Made by a program: the position numbers and the translations under genes. This document shows positions 1 to 8,709 of a stretch of 64,000 nt of DNA, in pieces. Source of the stretch: Pseudomonadota bacterium. Its GTDB lineage: Bacteria; Desulfobacterota; Syntrophorhabdia; Syntrophorhabdales; Syntrophorhabdaceae. The stretch's first letter is position 1. Each line of letters starts with the position of its first letter. The notes beneath the pieces were generated by a model, which was not told where the DNA came from, did not search any database, and worked only from the letters and a program-made list of their open reading frames with translations. The stretch lies in NCBI GenBank assembly GCA_026388255.1, contig JAPLKC010000083.1, positions 53,228 to 117,227 of the forward strand, given 5' to 3'.

Positions 1-589
1 CTGCCCAAACGACGCTGTTGAAACTCCCCATTGTCCAGAATACGATTGCAGGCAATTGTTGATAGGGGTCTGCCCTGTATTTGAGAAAGGAGACGCCAGC
101 CGTGAAGAGGGCGGAAATGATGACGCCCGCAAGGACAAGACTCGTCACGGAATTGCCGCCTCGACGGCCGATCTGGTAGGCAAGGAATACGGCGATAAGC
201 CCCCAGAGAAATGCCGACGATCCCACTGCCCAGGCTGAACCGCCGGCAAAGAGGATAGCCAGCGTAGCGCCAAAGCTCGCCCCTGAACTCACACCGAGGA
301 TACTCGGAGAAACAAGAGGGTTCCGGAAAAGGCCCTGGAAAACTGCCCCGGAAACCGAGAGCGCCGCCCCTACCAATACGGCAACAATTACCCGTGGAAG
401 ACGCACTGAGAAAAGAACCATGGAGGGAGTCAACAGGGTTCCCTTCCCATCACCTCCTTTCAGCGCAGAGAATACAACCTGAATGAGGGTGTCAAGGCCA
501 ATCCGGTAACGGCCCAGCGTCAGAGCTGTAATGGCAACCCCCAAAAGGATCAACACTGCAAGTAACATGGGAATCTTATGATGTCTCAT
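1..589 (-). CDS. FecCD-type ABC transporter permease, C-terminus outside window
   Basis: This is the N-terminal part (about 196 residues) of a multi-spanning inner-membrane permease of the iron-siderophore/cobalamin (BtuC/FecCD) family. Reverse translation starts MRHHKIPMLLAVLILL and contains the family hallmarks RLPRVIVAVLVGAALSVSG and FRNPLVSPSILGVSSGA, and stays open to the window edge. The ATG lies 8 bases after the stop of the ATPase gene, behind a GATAAGG-like ribosome site, so the two are co-transcribed. It is closely similar to the second permease at 3647, so the island has two paralogous importers facing away from each other. The substrate cannot be read from sequence; family members move iron-siderophores, haem, cobalamin or molybdate/tungstate. 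Confidence 0.9.
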   Translation of the reverse strand, partial: MRHHKIPMLLAVLILLGVAITALTLGRYRIGLDTLIQVVFSALKGGDGKGTLLTPSMVLFSVRLPRVIVAVLVGAALSVSGAVFQGLFRNPLVSPSILGVSSGASFGATLAILFAGGSAWAVGSSAFLWGLIAVFLAYQIGRRGGNSVTSLVLAGVIISALFTAGVSFLKYRADPYQQLPAIVFWTMGSFNSVVWA

Positions 590-597
590 ACCTTATC

Positions 598-1410
598 TCA
601 TCTTCGCACCGGGACCACAACCGATGTCCCCTCCGACGTGTTTTCTACCCGAACCTTCATTCCATAGACCTGTTCCAATGTATCTTGTTCGAAGACAGCA
701 TCTTTCGATCCCTCCTTATAAAGCCTTCCAGCCTTAAGCATCACCATACGGTCACAGTATCGTGCTGCCAGGTTAGGGTCATGGAGACTGACCAGCGTGG
801 TCAGGTGCTTTTTCTTCGTTACATCCCGTATAACATCCATAAGCATGAACTGATTTTTGAAATCAAGGTGAGATGTGGGTTCATCGAGAAGGAGGATTTG
901 GGTATCCTGGAAGAGTGCCCGCGCCAGAAGAACAAGCTGTTTCTCTCCTCCACTCAATTCATTAAAAAAACGTTCCGCAAGGGCGGCAATACCAAGTCCG
1001 TCCATTGCGGCTTCAGCTTCGGAATAGTCCCGTGCCGATGGAAGCCTGAATCGAGTCAATCTTGCCGCTCTACCCATGACCACCATCTGCAGGGCTGTGA
1101 AAGAGAAAACAACCGTAGTTTGCTGGGGCACAACAGCCATCAGTCTCGCAACATCACGCCTCCCCAGCCGCCTCACACTATTGCCTTCTACTTGAACAGA
1201 ACCGTCTTTTGGAGTAAGAACCCCGTCAATACACTTGAGAAGAGTAGTCTTTCCTGATGCATTAGGGCCAAGGAGCCCACAAATTGTATCTCTCTCAACG
1301 GAAAAGGTGATATCTTGCAGGACAGGTCTTTGCCCATAACCGAAATTTAGTTTAATGACAGACAGGACCGGTTCGATCCGGTCTCCCTTTTCAATGGGAT
1401 ATGTATTCAT
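598..1410 (-). CDS. ABC transporter ATP-binding protein (FecE/BtuD type)
   Basis: Cytoplasmic ATPase that would power the adjacent FecCD-type permease. Visible motifs are Walker A GPNASGKTT (about residues 48-56), signature LSGGEKQ, Walker B ILLLDEPTSHLD and the switch histidine in SLHDPNLA. Its 270 residues are normal for the family. It is the first gene of a leftward operon and its promoter must lie in the 269-base divergent gap shared with the DUF364 gene at 1680. It is a clear paralogue of the ATPase at 4682. No binding-protein gene is visible in this leftward unit, so it may share the one at 2543, or its own may lie beyond the left edge. Confidence 0.92.
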   Translation of the reverse strand: MNTYPIEKGDRIEPVLSVIKLNFGYGQRPVLQDITFSVERDTICGLLGPNASGKTTLLKCIDGVLTPKDGSVQVEGNSVRRLGRRDVARLMAVVPQQTTVVFSFTALQMVVMGRAARLTRFRLPSARDYSEAEAAMDGLGIAALAERFFNELSGGEKQLVLLARALFQDTQILLLDEPTSHLDFKNQFMLMDVIRDVTKKKHLTTLVSLHDPNLAARYCDRMVMLKAGRLYKEGSKDAVFEQDTLEQVYGMKVRVENTSEGTSVVVPVRR

Positions 1411-1496
1411 GACTTAATATATCACCTATTGAAACCACTAAGGAACAAACATTATATAATAGTACAATATTTAACTAATAATAATATATTCAAACC

Positions 1497-1536
1497 AATA
1501 TACTTGACATGGCACGTTTCTTATGTCAAGTATATT
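1497..1536. promoter_or_regulatory. Perfect 14-bp inverted repeat in divergent promoter region
   Basis: The gap between the leftward ATPase operon (start 1410) and the rightward DUF364 operon (start 1680) is AT-rich and carries one striking element: two 14-base arms (1497-1510 and 1523-1536) that are exact reverse complements, separated by 12 bases. Each arm contains TTGACAT, a good -35 box, so the element presents a -35-like hexamer on both strands. This suits an operator or paired promoter controlling both transporter operons. No T-run follows it, so a terminator is unlikely. No known riboswitch consensus was recognised in the gap. Confidence 0.5.
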
Positions 1537-1679
1537 TTCCAAACCTGCATCATCGCCAGGCCTGCTCTGTTTGTATTAAGTTTCACGGAAAAACAAAGGG
1601 GTTGCCGCATGGAAAGAATAGGCTTCTTTAACGGGATTGCCCGGAAAGAACGATAACATAAAATATTTTGGGGTGAAAA

Positions 1680-2546
1680 ATGACGATAATGGAAGAAACT
1701 CTCGATTTGCTCAAAACGTTCTATAAGAAGAATGGACTTGATTCTGCTCAATTGTTTCGGATCGGCCTCAGATCCGGCTGGACAGCTATTTTAGGCACAG
1801 GAAAACTATGCGGAACCGCCTTCAGGTTTTCTGGCCCTCATAACGTATACCAGACAACAGAGCCGGACATTGAGGTGATCGATAAGCTTGCAGGCAGGGA
1901 CCTTATGGATATTGCCGGTAAGTATTTAAACTCTGATATCATGCAGATGAGGTCCATTGCCGTCGCAGCAATTAGCGCCCTTTCACAGCCCTTTCTTACC
2001 GTTGAGTCCCTGGCGGAAAGAAGATTCCAGGTTGAAGATGACCGGGATTACTTGTATGGCATCCTGAAGCCTGATGATGTAGTCACGCTTATAGGGTATG
2101 GAGGCATGACTCAGAATATCCTGGGAAGATGCAAAGAACTGCATATTGCGGACATGAGACCCGTCCACTCGCTCCCTGCCATGTTAATGAGGGAAGATGT
2201 TAAAGATAATCATGAGCCTGTTTTTATTCATGGGCCAGATGAAGATGAAGCACTGCTCAATAAGTCTGATGTCGTTGTTATGACAGCCTCCAGCCTTGTT
2301 AATGGTACATTTGATGATCTGATATGTTACGCAGCCACGGCGAGGGTCAAATGCCTCTACGGAGCCAGTGCATCCATTATTCCCGATGTGCTGATCAAGC
2401 ATGGTGTGAGTTTCATTATGTCGCACCATGTAAGAGACCCCGACAAATTTATTGAATCCATGGACAGTGATACAAATATGGAACAGTCGATCAGGAATTA
2501 TCAGCCCTATCAGGTTATTAGCGCTGCAAAAGGAGACCCTAAATGA
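1680..2546 (+). CDS. DUF4213/DUF364 putative heavy-metal-chelation protein, copy 1
   Basis: Predicted cytoplasmic protein of 288 residues. The N-terminal part matches the DUF4213 (enolase-N-like) region and the C-terminal part the Rossmann-like DUF364 domain (PF04016). The only functional hint known for the family comes from a crystal structure that suggested metal chelation. Typical features are the glycine-rich LIGYGGMTQNILG (about 138-150) and the DVVVMTASSLVNGT segment (about 200-213). It starts at ATG behind GGGGTG and overlaps the binding-protein gene by 4 bases (ATGA), so the two are translationally coupled. Coupling to a FecB-type binding protein suggests that it handles the imported metal or complex. 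Two paralogues lie at 8710 and 14377. Confidence 0.85.
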   Translation: MTIMEETLDLLKTFYKKNGLDSAQLFRIGLRSGWTAILGTGKLCGTAFRFSGPHNVYQTTEPDIEVIDKLAGRDLMDIAGKYLNSDIMQMRSIAVAAISALSQPFLTVESLAERRFQVEDDRDYLYGILKPDDVVTLIGYGGMTQNILGRCKELHIADMRPVHSLPAMLMREDVKDNHEPVFIHGPDEDEALLNKSDVVVMTASSLVNGTFDDLICYAATARVKCLYGASASIIPDVLIKHGVSFIMSHHVRDPDKFIESMDSDTNMEQSIRNYQPYQVISAAKGDPK

Positions 2547-3637
2547 ACTCAAGAATTACCGTATACTTTACTGTAACCGTTGTTTTTATATTCTCTATTC
2601 TCGCAGGGCAGGCCGCTGCAAAATCCCAGGTTGTCCGTACGATCACCGATATGACGGGCAGGCAGATCAAAGTGCCTGATCCGCTCACCAGAGTAGCTCT
2701 CTTCGGTGGACCAACGGGACAGATCGCCTATATACTGGGCGCCAGAAACCAGTTATGTGCCGTAACAAGTACACTCAGAGGATCGGACCTGATTCTTGCC
2801 TTTGACCCATCCATTCAAAAACTGCCTGCCCCCCGAAGCACAAGCGGTCACGTAAACATCGAGGAACTGCTCGCAGCCGATGCGCAGCTTGTTATTGCCG
2901 GTACTTTCGACGGAACTATTGTGGAGAAAAAGACCCGTATACCCGTTGCATATACTGAAAGCAACATGAACCATGGCCTCGATCTCTTAAAGAGAGAGAT
3001 GCGTTTCTACGCCGATGTTTTCCAAAAACAGGACCGTGCAGAGAAATATATTGTTTACCTGGAGAAGACGATAGCTTTTGTCAGGTCTCGTACTAAGGAT
3101 ATCCCCCAGTCAGAACGAAAGACACTCTTTAACGGATACGGCCCCAACCATCTCGTCACCCTTGGCGGCGATACCTTCATGCATGAGCGTATTGAGACAG
3201 CCGGCTGCATTGATGCCGCAGCATCCATCAGCTCTGCCGGAGTCAAGGAAGGGCTCCACTCAGGACTCGCTGAGATGTCCATGGAAAAAATACTGGGCTG
3301 GAATCCCGATATTCTTGTCATTGATTCAGGAGACCCGGCTGATATATACAAGAATCCCAAATGGAAAAGTATCAAGGCTGTGCAGAATAAAAAGGTCTAC
3401 AAACAGCCTGTGGGCGTCTTTATATGGGATCGTCCTACTGCTGAGGCGGCTGTACTGCACCCTTTATGGCTTGCAAAAACAGCATACCCGGAACACTTTA
3501 AGGATGTGAATCTCGTAAAGGAGGTGCAGCGGTTCTACAGGGAAATAATGGGCTTTAATCTGACTCGCGACATGGCTGGAGCAGTCCTTGCTGGAAAGCT
3601 GGGTATCAGGTTTGTAGGCAACTCAGGGAGAAAATAG
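2543..3637 (+). CDS. Periplasmic metal-complex binding protein (FecB/BtuF/MolA type)
   Basis: Exported solute-binding protein of 364 residues feeding the FecCD permease encoded next. An N-terminal signal peptide (hydrophobic FTVTVVFIFSILAG, then AAAKS) is followed by the family opening VVRTITDMTGRQIKVPDPL (about residues 29-47) and two lobes joined by a long helix. The NPKWKSIKAVQNKKVY segment near residue 275 is the usual C-lobe motif. Relatives bind ferric siderophores, haem, cobalamin or, in the MolA branch, molybdate and tungstate. Ligand residues cannot be assigned here. Gene order DUF364, binding protein, permease, ATPase with short overlaps shows one operon. A decayed relative lies at 19326. 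Confidence 0.9.
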   Translation: MNSRITVYFTVTVVFIFSILAGQAAAKSQVVRTITDMTGRQIKVPDPLTRVALFGGPTGQIAYILGARNQLCAVTSTLRGSDLILAFDPSIQKLPAPRSTSGHVNIEELLAADAQLVIAGTFDGTIVEKKTRIPVAYTESNMNHGLDLLKREMRFYADVFQKQDRAEKYIVYLEKTIAFVRSRTKDIPQSERKTLFNGYGPNHLVTLGGDTFMHERIETAGCIDAAASISSAGVKEGLHSGLAEMSMEKILGWNPDILVIDSGDPADIYKNPKWKSIKAVQNKKVYKQPVGVFIWDRPTAEAAVLHPLWLAKTAYPEHFKDVNLVKEVQRFYREIMGFNLTRDMAGAVLAGKLGIRFVGNSGRK

Positions 3638-3646
3638 GTACTGTAA

Positions 3647-4678
3647 GTGGAATCCAATAAAAAAACCGGCATTCATCTTGATCCGGTGAAACTTCAGATT
3701 TTCCTGGTGGTGCTGCTTGCGGGTGTTTCCATAACAGCGCTCATGTCAGGTCAATTGAGGATTCATCCCTATGAAGTTGTCCGTATCCTTCTGTCAGGGG
3801 TTTTCCCGCTCGAGAAAACCTGGAGTCCAACCCTCGAATCAGTACTCTTCGATGTCCGTCTCCCCAGACTTCTCGCCGGTCTCCTTGTCGGCGCGGGACT
3901 TTCCATTTCCGGTGCTGCATTTCAGGGTCTCTTTCGCAATCCCCTTGTTTCGCCTCATATCCTTGGTGTCTCAGCAGGAGCAGGTCTTGGCGCAGCCCTG
4001 GCTATCCTCTTTTTCGGCAATATATTTATGGTTCAACTTCTTTCCTTTCTTTTCGGGCTTCTCGCTGTGCTCATGACTTATAGCCTAAGCAGGGTTTATC
4101 GGACAACGCCCGTTTTAATGCTCGTTCTCTCGGGCATGATAGTGGGGGCTCTCTTTTCGGCTGCCACCTCGCTTCTCAAGTATATCGCCGATCCGGTGAA
4201 TCAGATGCCTTCCATCGTCTTCTGGATGTTGGGTTCGTTGAACAACGCATCCAACAAGGATATGATTATTGCAGGGCCCGTTATGCTGGCAGGCATTATC
4301 GTCCTTCTTCTTATCCGCTGGCGCATCAACCTCCTTGCCATGGGTGAGGAGGAAGCGCGCTCTCTTGGTATAGACACAGGCCGCATAAGGGCTGTTATTA
4401 TCGTCTGCGCCACTGTCATCTCAGCCTCTGCCGTATCTATCTCCGGCATCATAGGCTGGATCGGGCTTGTCATCCCCCACATCGGAAGAATACTCGTCGG
4501 CCCCGATAACAAAAGGCTCCTCCCTGTGGCGACCCTCATCGGCGCCATCTACCTTGTCGTGGTGGACACTATCGCCCGCACCGCAATAGAATCGGAGATT
4601 CCCATAGGCATCCTTACCGCCATGGTAGGAGCGCCTATCTTTGCCTATCTGCTGCGTAAGAACAGGTCAGGGTGGTAA
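3647..4678 (+). CDS. FecCD-type ABC transporter permease
   Basis: Integral inner-membrane permease of 343 residues with about ten hydrophobic segments. Family signatures include RLPRLLAGLLVGAGLSISG (about 66-84), FRNPLVSPHILGVSAGAGLG, and near the C-terminus GIIGWIGLVIPHIGRILVGP, which forms the ATPase-coupling region. The start is GTG, 9 bases after the binding-protein stop. The ATPase gene follows after 3 bases. Together with 2543 and 4682 this makes a complete BtuCDF-type importer. The truncated permease at 1-589 is its paralogue. Confidence 0.93.
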   Translation: MESNKKTGIHLDPVKLQIFLVVLLAGVSITALMSGQLRIHPYEVVRILLSGVFPLEKTWSPTLESVLFDVRLPRLLAGLLVGAGLSISGAAFQGLFRNPLVSPHILGVSAGAGLGAALAILFFGNIFMVQLLSFLFGLLAVLMTYSLSRVYRTTPVLMLVLSGMIVGALFSAATSLLKYIADPVNQMPSIVFWMLGSLNNASNKDMIIAGPVMLAGIIVLLLIRWRINLLAMGEEEARSLGIDTGRIRAVIIVCATVISASAVSISGIIGWIGLVIPHIGRILVGPDNKRLLPVATLIGAIYLVVVDTIARTAIESEIPIGILTAMVGAPIFAYLLRKNRSGW

Positions 4679-4681
4679 CAT

Positions 4682-5548
4682 ATGCAAGATAGTCTTCGTA
4701 TTGAAGGGCTTTCTTTCTCATACAGTGGTAATCTGGCCGATGCAGTATTCCGGGAGGTAAATTTATTCGTCGAACCAGGGAGTGTCTTTTGCCTCCTCGG
4801 CCCAAACGGAACAGGAAAGTCTACCCTCCTCAAATGCATCAGCGGACTGCTCTACCCCGGAAAAGGAAGGGTCCTGGTGCACGGCAGAGATATTTCTTTG
4901 CTCCGGGCTGCGGATGTAGCTCGGGAGCTTGGTTATGTGCCCCAGAGTCAGGTATCCGCCTTTCCTTTTCTTGTTGAAGACATCGTCGTCATGGGCCGGG
5001 CACCCCACCTCAATGTGTTCGCATCGCCCAAACCCCGCGACGTACAGATCGCCTACGACTCCATGGAGACCGTCGGCATTGTCTCTCTCGCCAAAAGACC
5101 CTGCACAAACCTGAGTGGAGGGGAATGGCAGCTCACTCTCATCGCCCGAGCCCTCGCACAGGAACCGCGCATTATGGTCCTCGACGAACCTACATCTCAT
5201 CTCGATATGGGCAATCAAATGAAGATTCTTCGTGTTGTTCAGGGGCTGGCAGAAAGAGGATTGGCCATCATCATGGCCTCTCATTTCCCGGATCACGCCT
5301 TTTTACTGGCAAGTCAAGTGGCTATTCTTAATTATGGCCGCATCGTGCAACAGGGATCACCGGAAGAAGTTATCACCGACGATAATATGTGCGACACTTA
5401 CGGTGTCGACGTAAAGGTTCTCTACGTCGGAGAGGGTGTTGACCGCAAGGCATGTTTTCCTTCTCACCGTTCAGGCCTGCAACCCTCAACAGATCGAGAG
5501 CCAAATACACAAAATATCCTAAGTAAATCACATAAGGAGCGTCAATAA
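4682..5548 (+). CDS. ABC transporter ATP-binding protein (FecE/BtuD type)
   Basis: ATPase of the complete importer. Walker A is GPNGTGKST, the signature is LSGGEWQ, Walker B is IMVLDEPTSHLD and the H-loop is ASHFPDHA. At 288 residues it is slightly long: the last 25 or so residues form a polar tail (SHRSGLQPSTDREPN onwards) beyond the usual end, with no assigned role. The stop overlaps the start of the deaminase gene by one base (TAATG), so the exported deaminase belongs to the transporter operon. Close similarity to the 598-1410 ATPase suggests duplication of the importer. Confidence 0.93.
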   Translation: MQDSLRIEGLSFSYSGNLADAVFREVNLFVEPGSVFCLLGPNGTGKSTLLKCISGLLYPGKGRVLVHGRDISLLRAADVARELGYVPQSQVSAFPFLVEDIVVMGRAPHLNVFASPKPRDVQIAYDSMETVGIVSLAKRPCTNLSGGEWQLTLIARALAQEPRIMVLDEPTSHLDMGNQMKILRVVQGLAERGLAIIMASHFPDHAFLLASQVAILNYGRIVQQGSPEEVITDDNMCDTYGVDVKVLYVGEGVDRKACFPSHRSGLQPSTDREPNTQNILSKSHKERQ

Positions 5549-6234
5549 TGAATCATTTTCGGCCAACTATACCTTCTTCCAGGCCCCTGATAGTATTTCT
5601 TGTCGTTGTCATCTCACTTGCCTCCGTTGCTTGCGGCTTCGCCCAGGACAACAGACGGAAGGCGTGGCTTGCCGAACTCGGTGAGATTGAAAAACAGGTG
5701 AATACCTTTGTACCTGATCCGGCTCATCCCGATGATCCTTTTATTTTGGTTACCCTGAAAGAAGCAATTGAGGGCAGCAGGGAAGAGAACGGCGGTATAG
5801 GCGCGTGTCTTGTCCGGGAGGCCACCGGCGAGATTGTGGAACGGGGCCACAACCGCCAATTTGAACCATATTACCGTAGCGACCTACATGCTGAAATGGA
5901 TCTGCTAACCCGCTATGAAGACAGGATCAAAGCCATAAGACCAGGAGGTAGGGGAAACCCATCCACTGCAGAAACACGGAAAATGGCAGGACTTGTCCTT
6001 TACACCTCTGTCGAACCCTGCCCCATGTGTCTAACCCGCATTATCAATACCGGCCTGAAAAAAGTCCTCCATGCAGCGCCTGATGAGACAGGTGGTATGG
6101 CGCAAAGAATCTCCGGCTTACCTCCTTTTTGGCAGGACATGACCAAGGGTAACGTTTATCAGGCAGCAAACTGCTCGCCTGAACTTGTGGCCATCGCCAA
6201 GCGTCTCTTTCGTCCTATGGGTGGTAGAAGGTAG
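5548..6234 (+). CDS. Exported cytidine/deoxycytidylate deaminase-fold protein
   Basis: A 228-residue protein with the zinc-dependent deaminase fold: HAEMD (about 112-116) gives the zinc-binding His and catalytic Glu, and PCPMC (about 152-156) the two zinc-binding Cys. This is the pattern of guanine, tRNA-adenosine and CMP deaminases. Unusually, the N-terminus is a signal peptide (LIVFLVVVISLASVACGFAQ), placing the enzyme in the periplasm or, if the Cys is lipidated, on a membrane. Its start overlaps the ATPase stop. A periplasmic deaminase in a metal-complex importer operon suggests that it acts on the imported compound, perhaps a guanine or pterin moiety; that is inference. The substrate is unknown. 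Confidence 0.82.
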   Translation: MNHFRPTIPSSRPLIVFLVVVISLASVACGFAQDNRRKAWLAELGEIEKQVNTFVPDPAHPDDPFILVTLKEAIEGSREENGGIGACLVREATGEIVERGHNRQFEPYYRSDLHAEMDLLTRYEDRIKAIRPGGRGNPSTAETRKMAGLVLYTSVEPCPMCLTRIINTGLKKVLHAAPDETGGMAQRISGLPPFWQDMTKGNVYQAANCSPELVAIAKRLFRPMGGRR

Positions 6235-6291
6235 TATTGGTTATTTTATATCTTCATTAGTTATATTAATATACTATTGTTACTATTTTGC

Positions 6292-6319
6292 TTGATTATG
6301 ACATATAATTCGGTATAAA
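6292..6319 (+). promoter_or_regulatory. Predicted sigma-70-like promoter for the TonB receptor
   Basis: TTGATT (6292-6297), a 16-base spacer and TATAAA (6314-6319) lie in the AT-rich 148-base gap before the receptor gene. The receptor can therefore be transcribed separately from the transporter operon. No Fur-box-like palindrome was recognised here. Confidence 0.4.
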
Positions 6320-6382
6320 AATATTATTTGGAAATTGCCGATCTTATCAAGTTCGGACATTCAATTATTTCTGGGAGGATTT

Positions 6383-8521
6383 ATGAAACGTATCTGCATG
6401 ATATTGGTGGCCCTGCTGATTTTCGCCCTGGGCATGCCCTCCGCTTATGCCGAAGAGCCTAAAGCGCCGGACCAGGCAAAGGCTCAACAGGCCGTTCCGG
6501 CCAAAACCCCACAAAAGGATTATCAACCCTTCAGTCTTGGCGAACTCTATGTGACGGGAGACAAGCTTCCAGTAGCACAGGAGGTTACTCAGACAACTGA
6601 GATTACGGCCGAGGATATTACGGCAACAAACAGCAAGACCGTTGCTGAGGCACTATCTCATGCACCTGGAATTTCAGTCACTACGGGCCGTAAAAACTCT
6701 CCTTATGTAAACATTCATGGGATCGACCAGAGTAAAACGCTGGTGCTTATCGACGGCGTACCTTACTACGAGACGTCCTACGGAAGCCTTGACCTCAACA
6801 GCATCCCCGCAGACAACATTGCCAAAATTGAGATACAAAAGGGTGTATCCTCGGTTCTCAACGGACCCAACGGGCTTGCTGGAGTTATCAATATTATCAC
6901 CAAGAAAGCCACGGAACGCCCTGCTGTCGGCGCTCTGTTAGAGGCGGGAGACTACGAGTCTCGCCGTTTTACCTTCTGGCACGGGATGAAGGTAAAAAAA
7001 GTCAATTACTGGCTAAGCTATGATCATCAGGAATCTAGAGGGTGGTTGCTATCACGTGATTTCGATCCGCGTTTGACCAGGCTTGTTTACAGAACCCCCA
7101 ACTCGACTCCATCCTACGTCCTCGAAAGTGGCGGCAAGAGAAATAATTCATATTCCAAAATGGACGGTTTATGGGCTAAGGTAGGCGTTGAACCTACACC
7201 CGGATCAGAGTACTATATCAATTTTCACTATATCCAGAGAGACCGGGAAGCGCCCGCCTCTCTTCTCGATGATCAGAACAGGATTACTCTGCCACGTCCC
7301 GCGTTCTCGCAGTTGTGGCAGATGCCCAAGTACGACAATTGGGGCGTTGACCTCAGTGGACAACAAAAACTTGGTGACAGAGTCACTCTCAAGGGGAAAC
7401 TCTTCTATCACAGCCATGTTGATGACCTTGTATCACTTAAGACTCCAGACTATACAGGTTACCTTTCCACAAGCCGCTATAAGGACAATATGATTGGCGG
7501 ATCTCTTGCATCCGATATCAAACTGGCAGAGATAGATACCCTGAAGTTAGCCTTCAACTATCGCCGGGACACACATGAAGAACGTTCTGATACCTATCTT
7601 CCTTTTCAGGAAGCCGTTTCATATACAGGCTCATTTGGTATCGAGAATGAACTAAAACCTATAAAAAACCTCTCCCTTGTCGGCGGAGCCAGTTATGATT
7701 GGTTTAATGTCTCAAAATCCACCCAGAATGTGACAAGCACAGTGGCGGCAACACAAGGAGTCCTAACAAGCGTTAAGAGCCTTAAAAGACCTGATGACGA
7801 CATGCTCAATCCTATGCTCGGGGCTACCTACACCTTCGATGAAGGCACCAAGATCTTTGCCTCCTGGGCCCGAAAGGTTCGTTTCCCCACCCTGTCTACC
7901 CTATATTCTTCAACCGCAGGCAACCCTGATCTGAGGCCGGAAAAAAGTATGAACTATGTTGTCGGAGCCTCGCGAGGTATTACCAAATATGCCCGTGGAG
8001 AAGCTTCCTTCTTTGTGCACGACATCGAAGACTACATATCCCGTGATGGCCCAAGCACAATCGCGATATATCGGAACTATGGAAAAATATTCATGTATGG
8101 TGCAGAACTCTCTGCCGAGGTATTCCCAGTTAAAGACCTCACCATTAAGGCATCCTATACTTACAATAACGCAACAGACAAAAGTACGGGAACTGTAACC
8201 GACAGGGTAACATACGTCCCGACACACAAAGCTGATTTGTCAGTTAAATACCTCATTCCCGTCATAGCAACCAATATAGATTTAACAGGCACATATGTGG
8301 GCTATATGTGGGGGCAGTTACCGACAGCCTCCAGTCCGTTGACATCAGCAGATGGAACAGGTGACTACTTTATCGCAGACATCCGGCTTTCCAGAAATAT
8401 CTATAAAAATCTTGAAGCCTATTTTGTAGCAAAAAACATATTCGACAGGAACTACGACCAGCAGATAGGTTTTCCGGCCCCCGGAAGGAACCTCTTCATT
8501 GGTTTAAAGGCAAGCTACTAA
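6383..8521 (+). CDS. TonB-dependent outer-membrane receptor
   Basis: Outer-membrane gated channel of about 712 residues. I place the start at the internal ATG at 6383 because GGGAGG lies just upstream and a clean signal peptide follows (MKRICMILVALLIFALG, cleaved after AYA). The plug domain includes TVAEALSHAPGISVTTG, LVLIDGVPYY and IPADNIAKIEIQKG, followed by a 22-strand-type barrel. The C-terminus carries the usual end motif (NIFDRNYDQQIGFPAPGRN, then FIGLKASY). GELYVTGDKLP near the mature N-terminus is a candidate TonB box. It would bring the substrate of the FecCD importer across the outer membrane using TonB-ExbB-ExbD at 24151-26124. It ends at a strong terminator. Confidence 0.93.
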   Translation: MKRICMILVALLIFALGMPSAYAEEPKAPDQAKAQQAVPAKTPQKDYQPFSLGELYVTGDKLPVAQEVTQTTEITAEDITATNSKTVAEALSHAPGISVTTGRKNSPYVNIHGIDQSKTLVLIDGVPYYETSYGSLDLNSIPADNIAKIEIQKGVSSVLNGPNGLAGVINIITKKATERPAVGALLEAGDYESRRFTFWHGMKVKKVNYWLSYDHQESRGWLLSRDFDPRLTRLVYRTPNSTPSYVLESGGKRNNSYSKMDGLWAKVGVEPTPGSEYYINFHYIQRDREAPASLLDDQNRITLPRPAFSQLWQMPKYDNWGVDLSGQQKLGDRVTLKGKLFYHSHVDDLVSLKTPDYTGYLSTSRYKDNMIGGSLASDIKLAEIDTLKLAFNYRRDTHEERSDTYLPFQEAVSYTGSFGIENELKPIKNLSLVGGASYDWFNVSKSTQNVTSTVAATQGVLTSVKSLKRPDDDMLNPMLGATYTFDEGTKIFASWARKVRFPTLSTLYSSTAGNPDLRPEKSMNYVVGASRGITKYARGEASFFVHDIEDYISRDGPSTIAIYRNYGKIFMYGAELSAEVFPVKDLTIKASYTYNNATDKSTGTVTDRVTYVPTHKADLSVKYLIPVIATNIDLTGTYVGYMWGQLPTASSPLTSADGTGDYFIADIRLSRNIYKNLEAYFVAKNIFDRNYDQQIGFPAPGRNLFIGLKASY

Positions 8522-8570
8522 GTAAAAGACTACAAGGAAGAACAGATGGGTGGGTACGTCTGACCCTGAC

Positions 8571-8610
8571 AAAAGAAGAGGCTGCCATTCGGCAGCCTCT
8601 TCTTTTCTTT
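8571..8610 (+). terminator. Rho-independent terminator after TonB receptor
   Basis: A perfect 16-bp stem (8571-8586 with 8591-8606) and a 4-base ATTC loop, with a T-rich tail. The stem is flanked by A and T runs, so it could terminate on both strands. It separates the importer/receptor block from the gene group starting at 8710. Confidence 0.85.
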
Positions 8611-8709
8611 CTATAACCTTGACCGGCTCTATATGTATGCGGGCAGTTAACCTTGAACAGGGAAAAGTCTGGTTCACGAATGTGACATGCAAATTTTAAA
8701 AGGCACAAT

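Noticed and set aside
1411..1679. Possible cobalamin or molybdopterin-cofactor riboswitch ahead of the transporter operon
   Set aside because: The gap is AT-rich and lacks the conserved B12-box (GCCACTG) and any MoCo-type core; only the 14-bp inverted repeat stands out.
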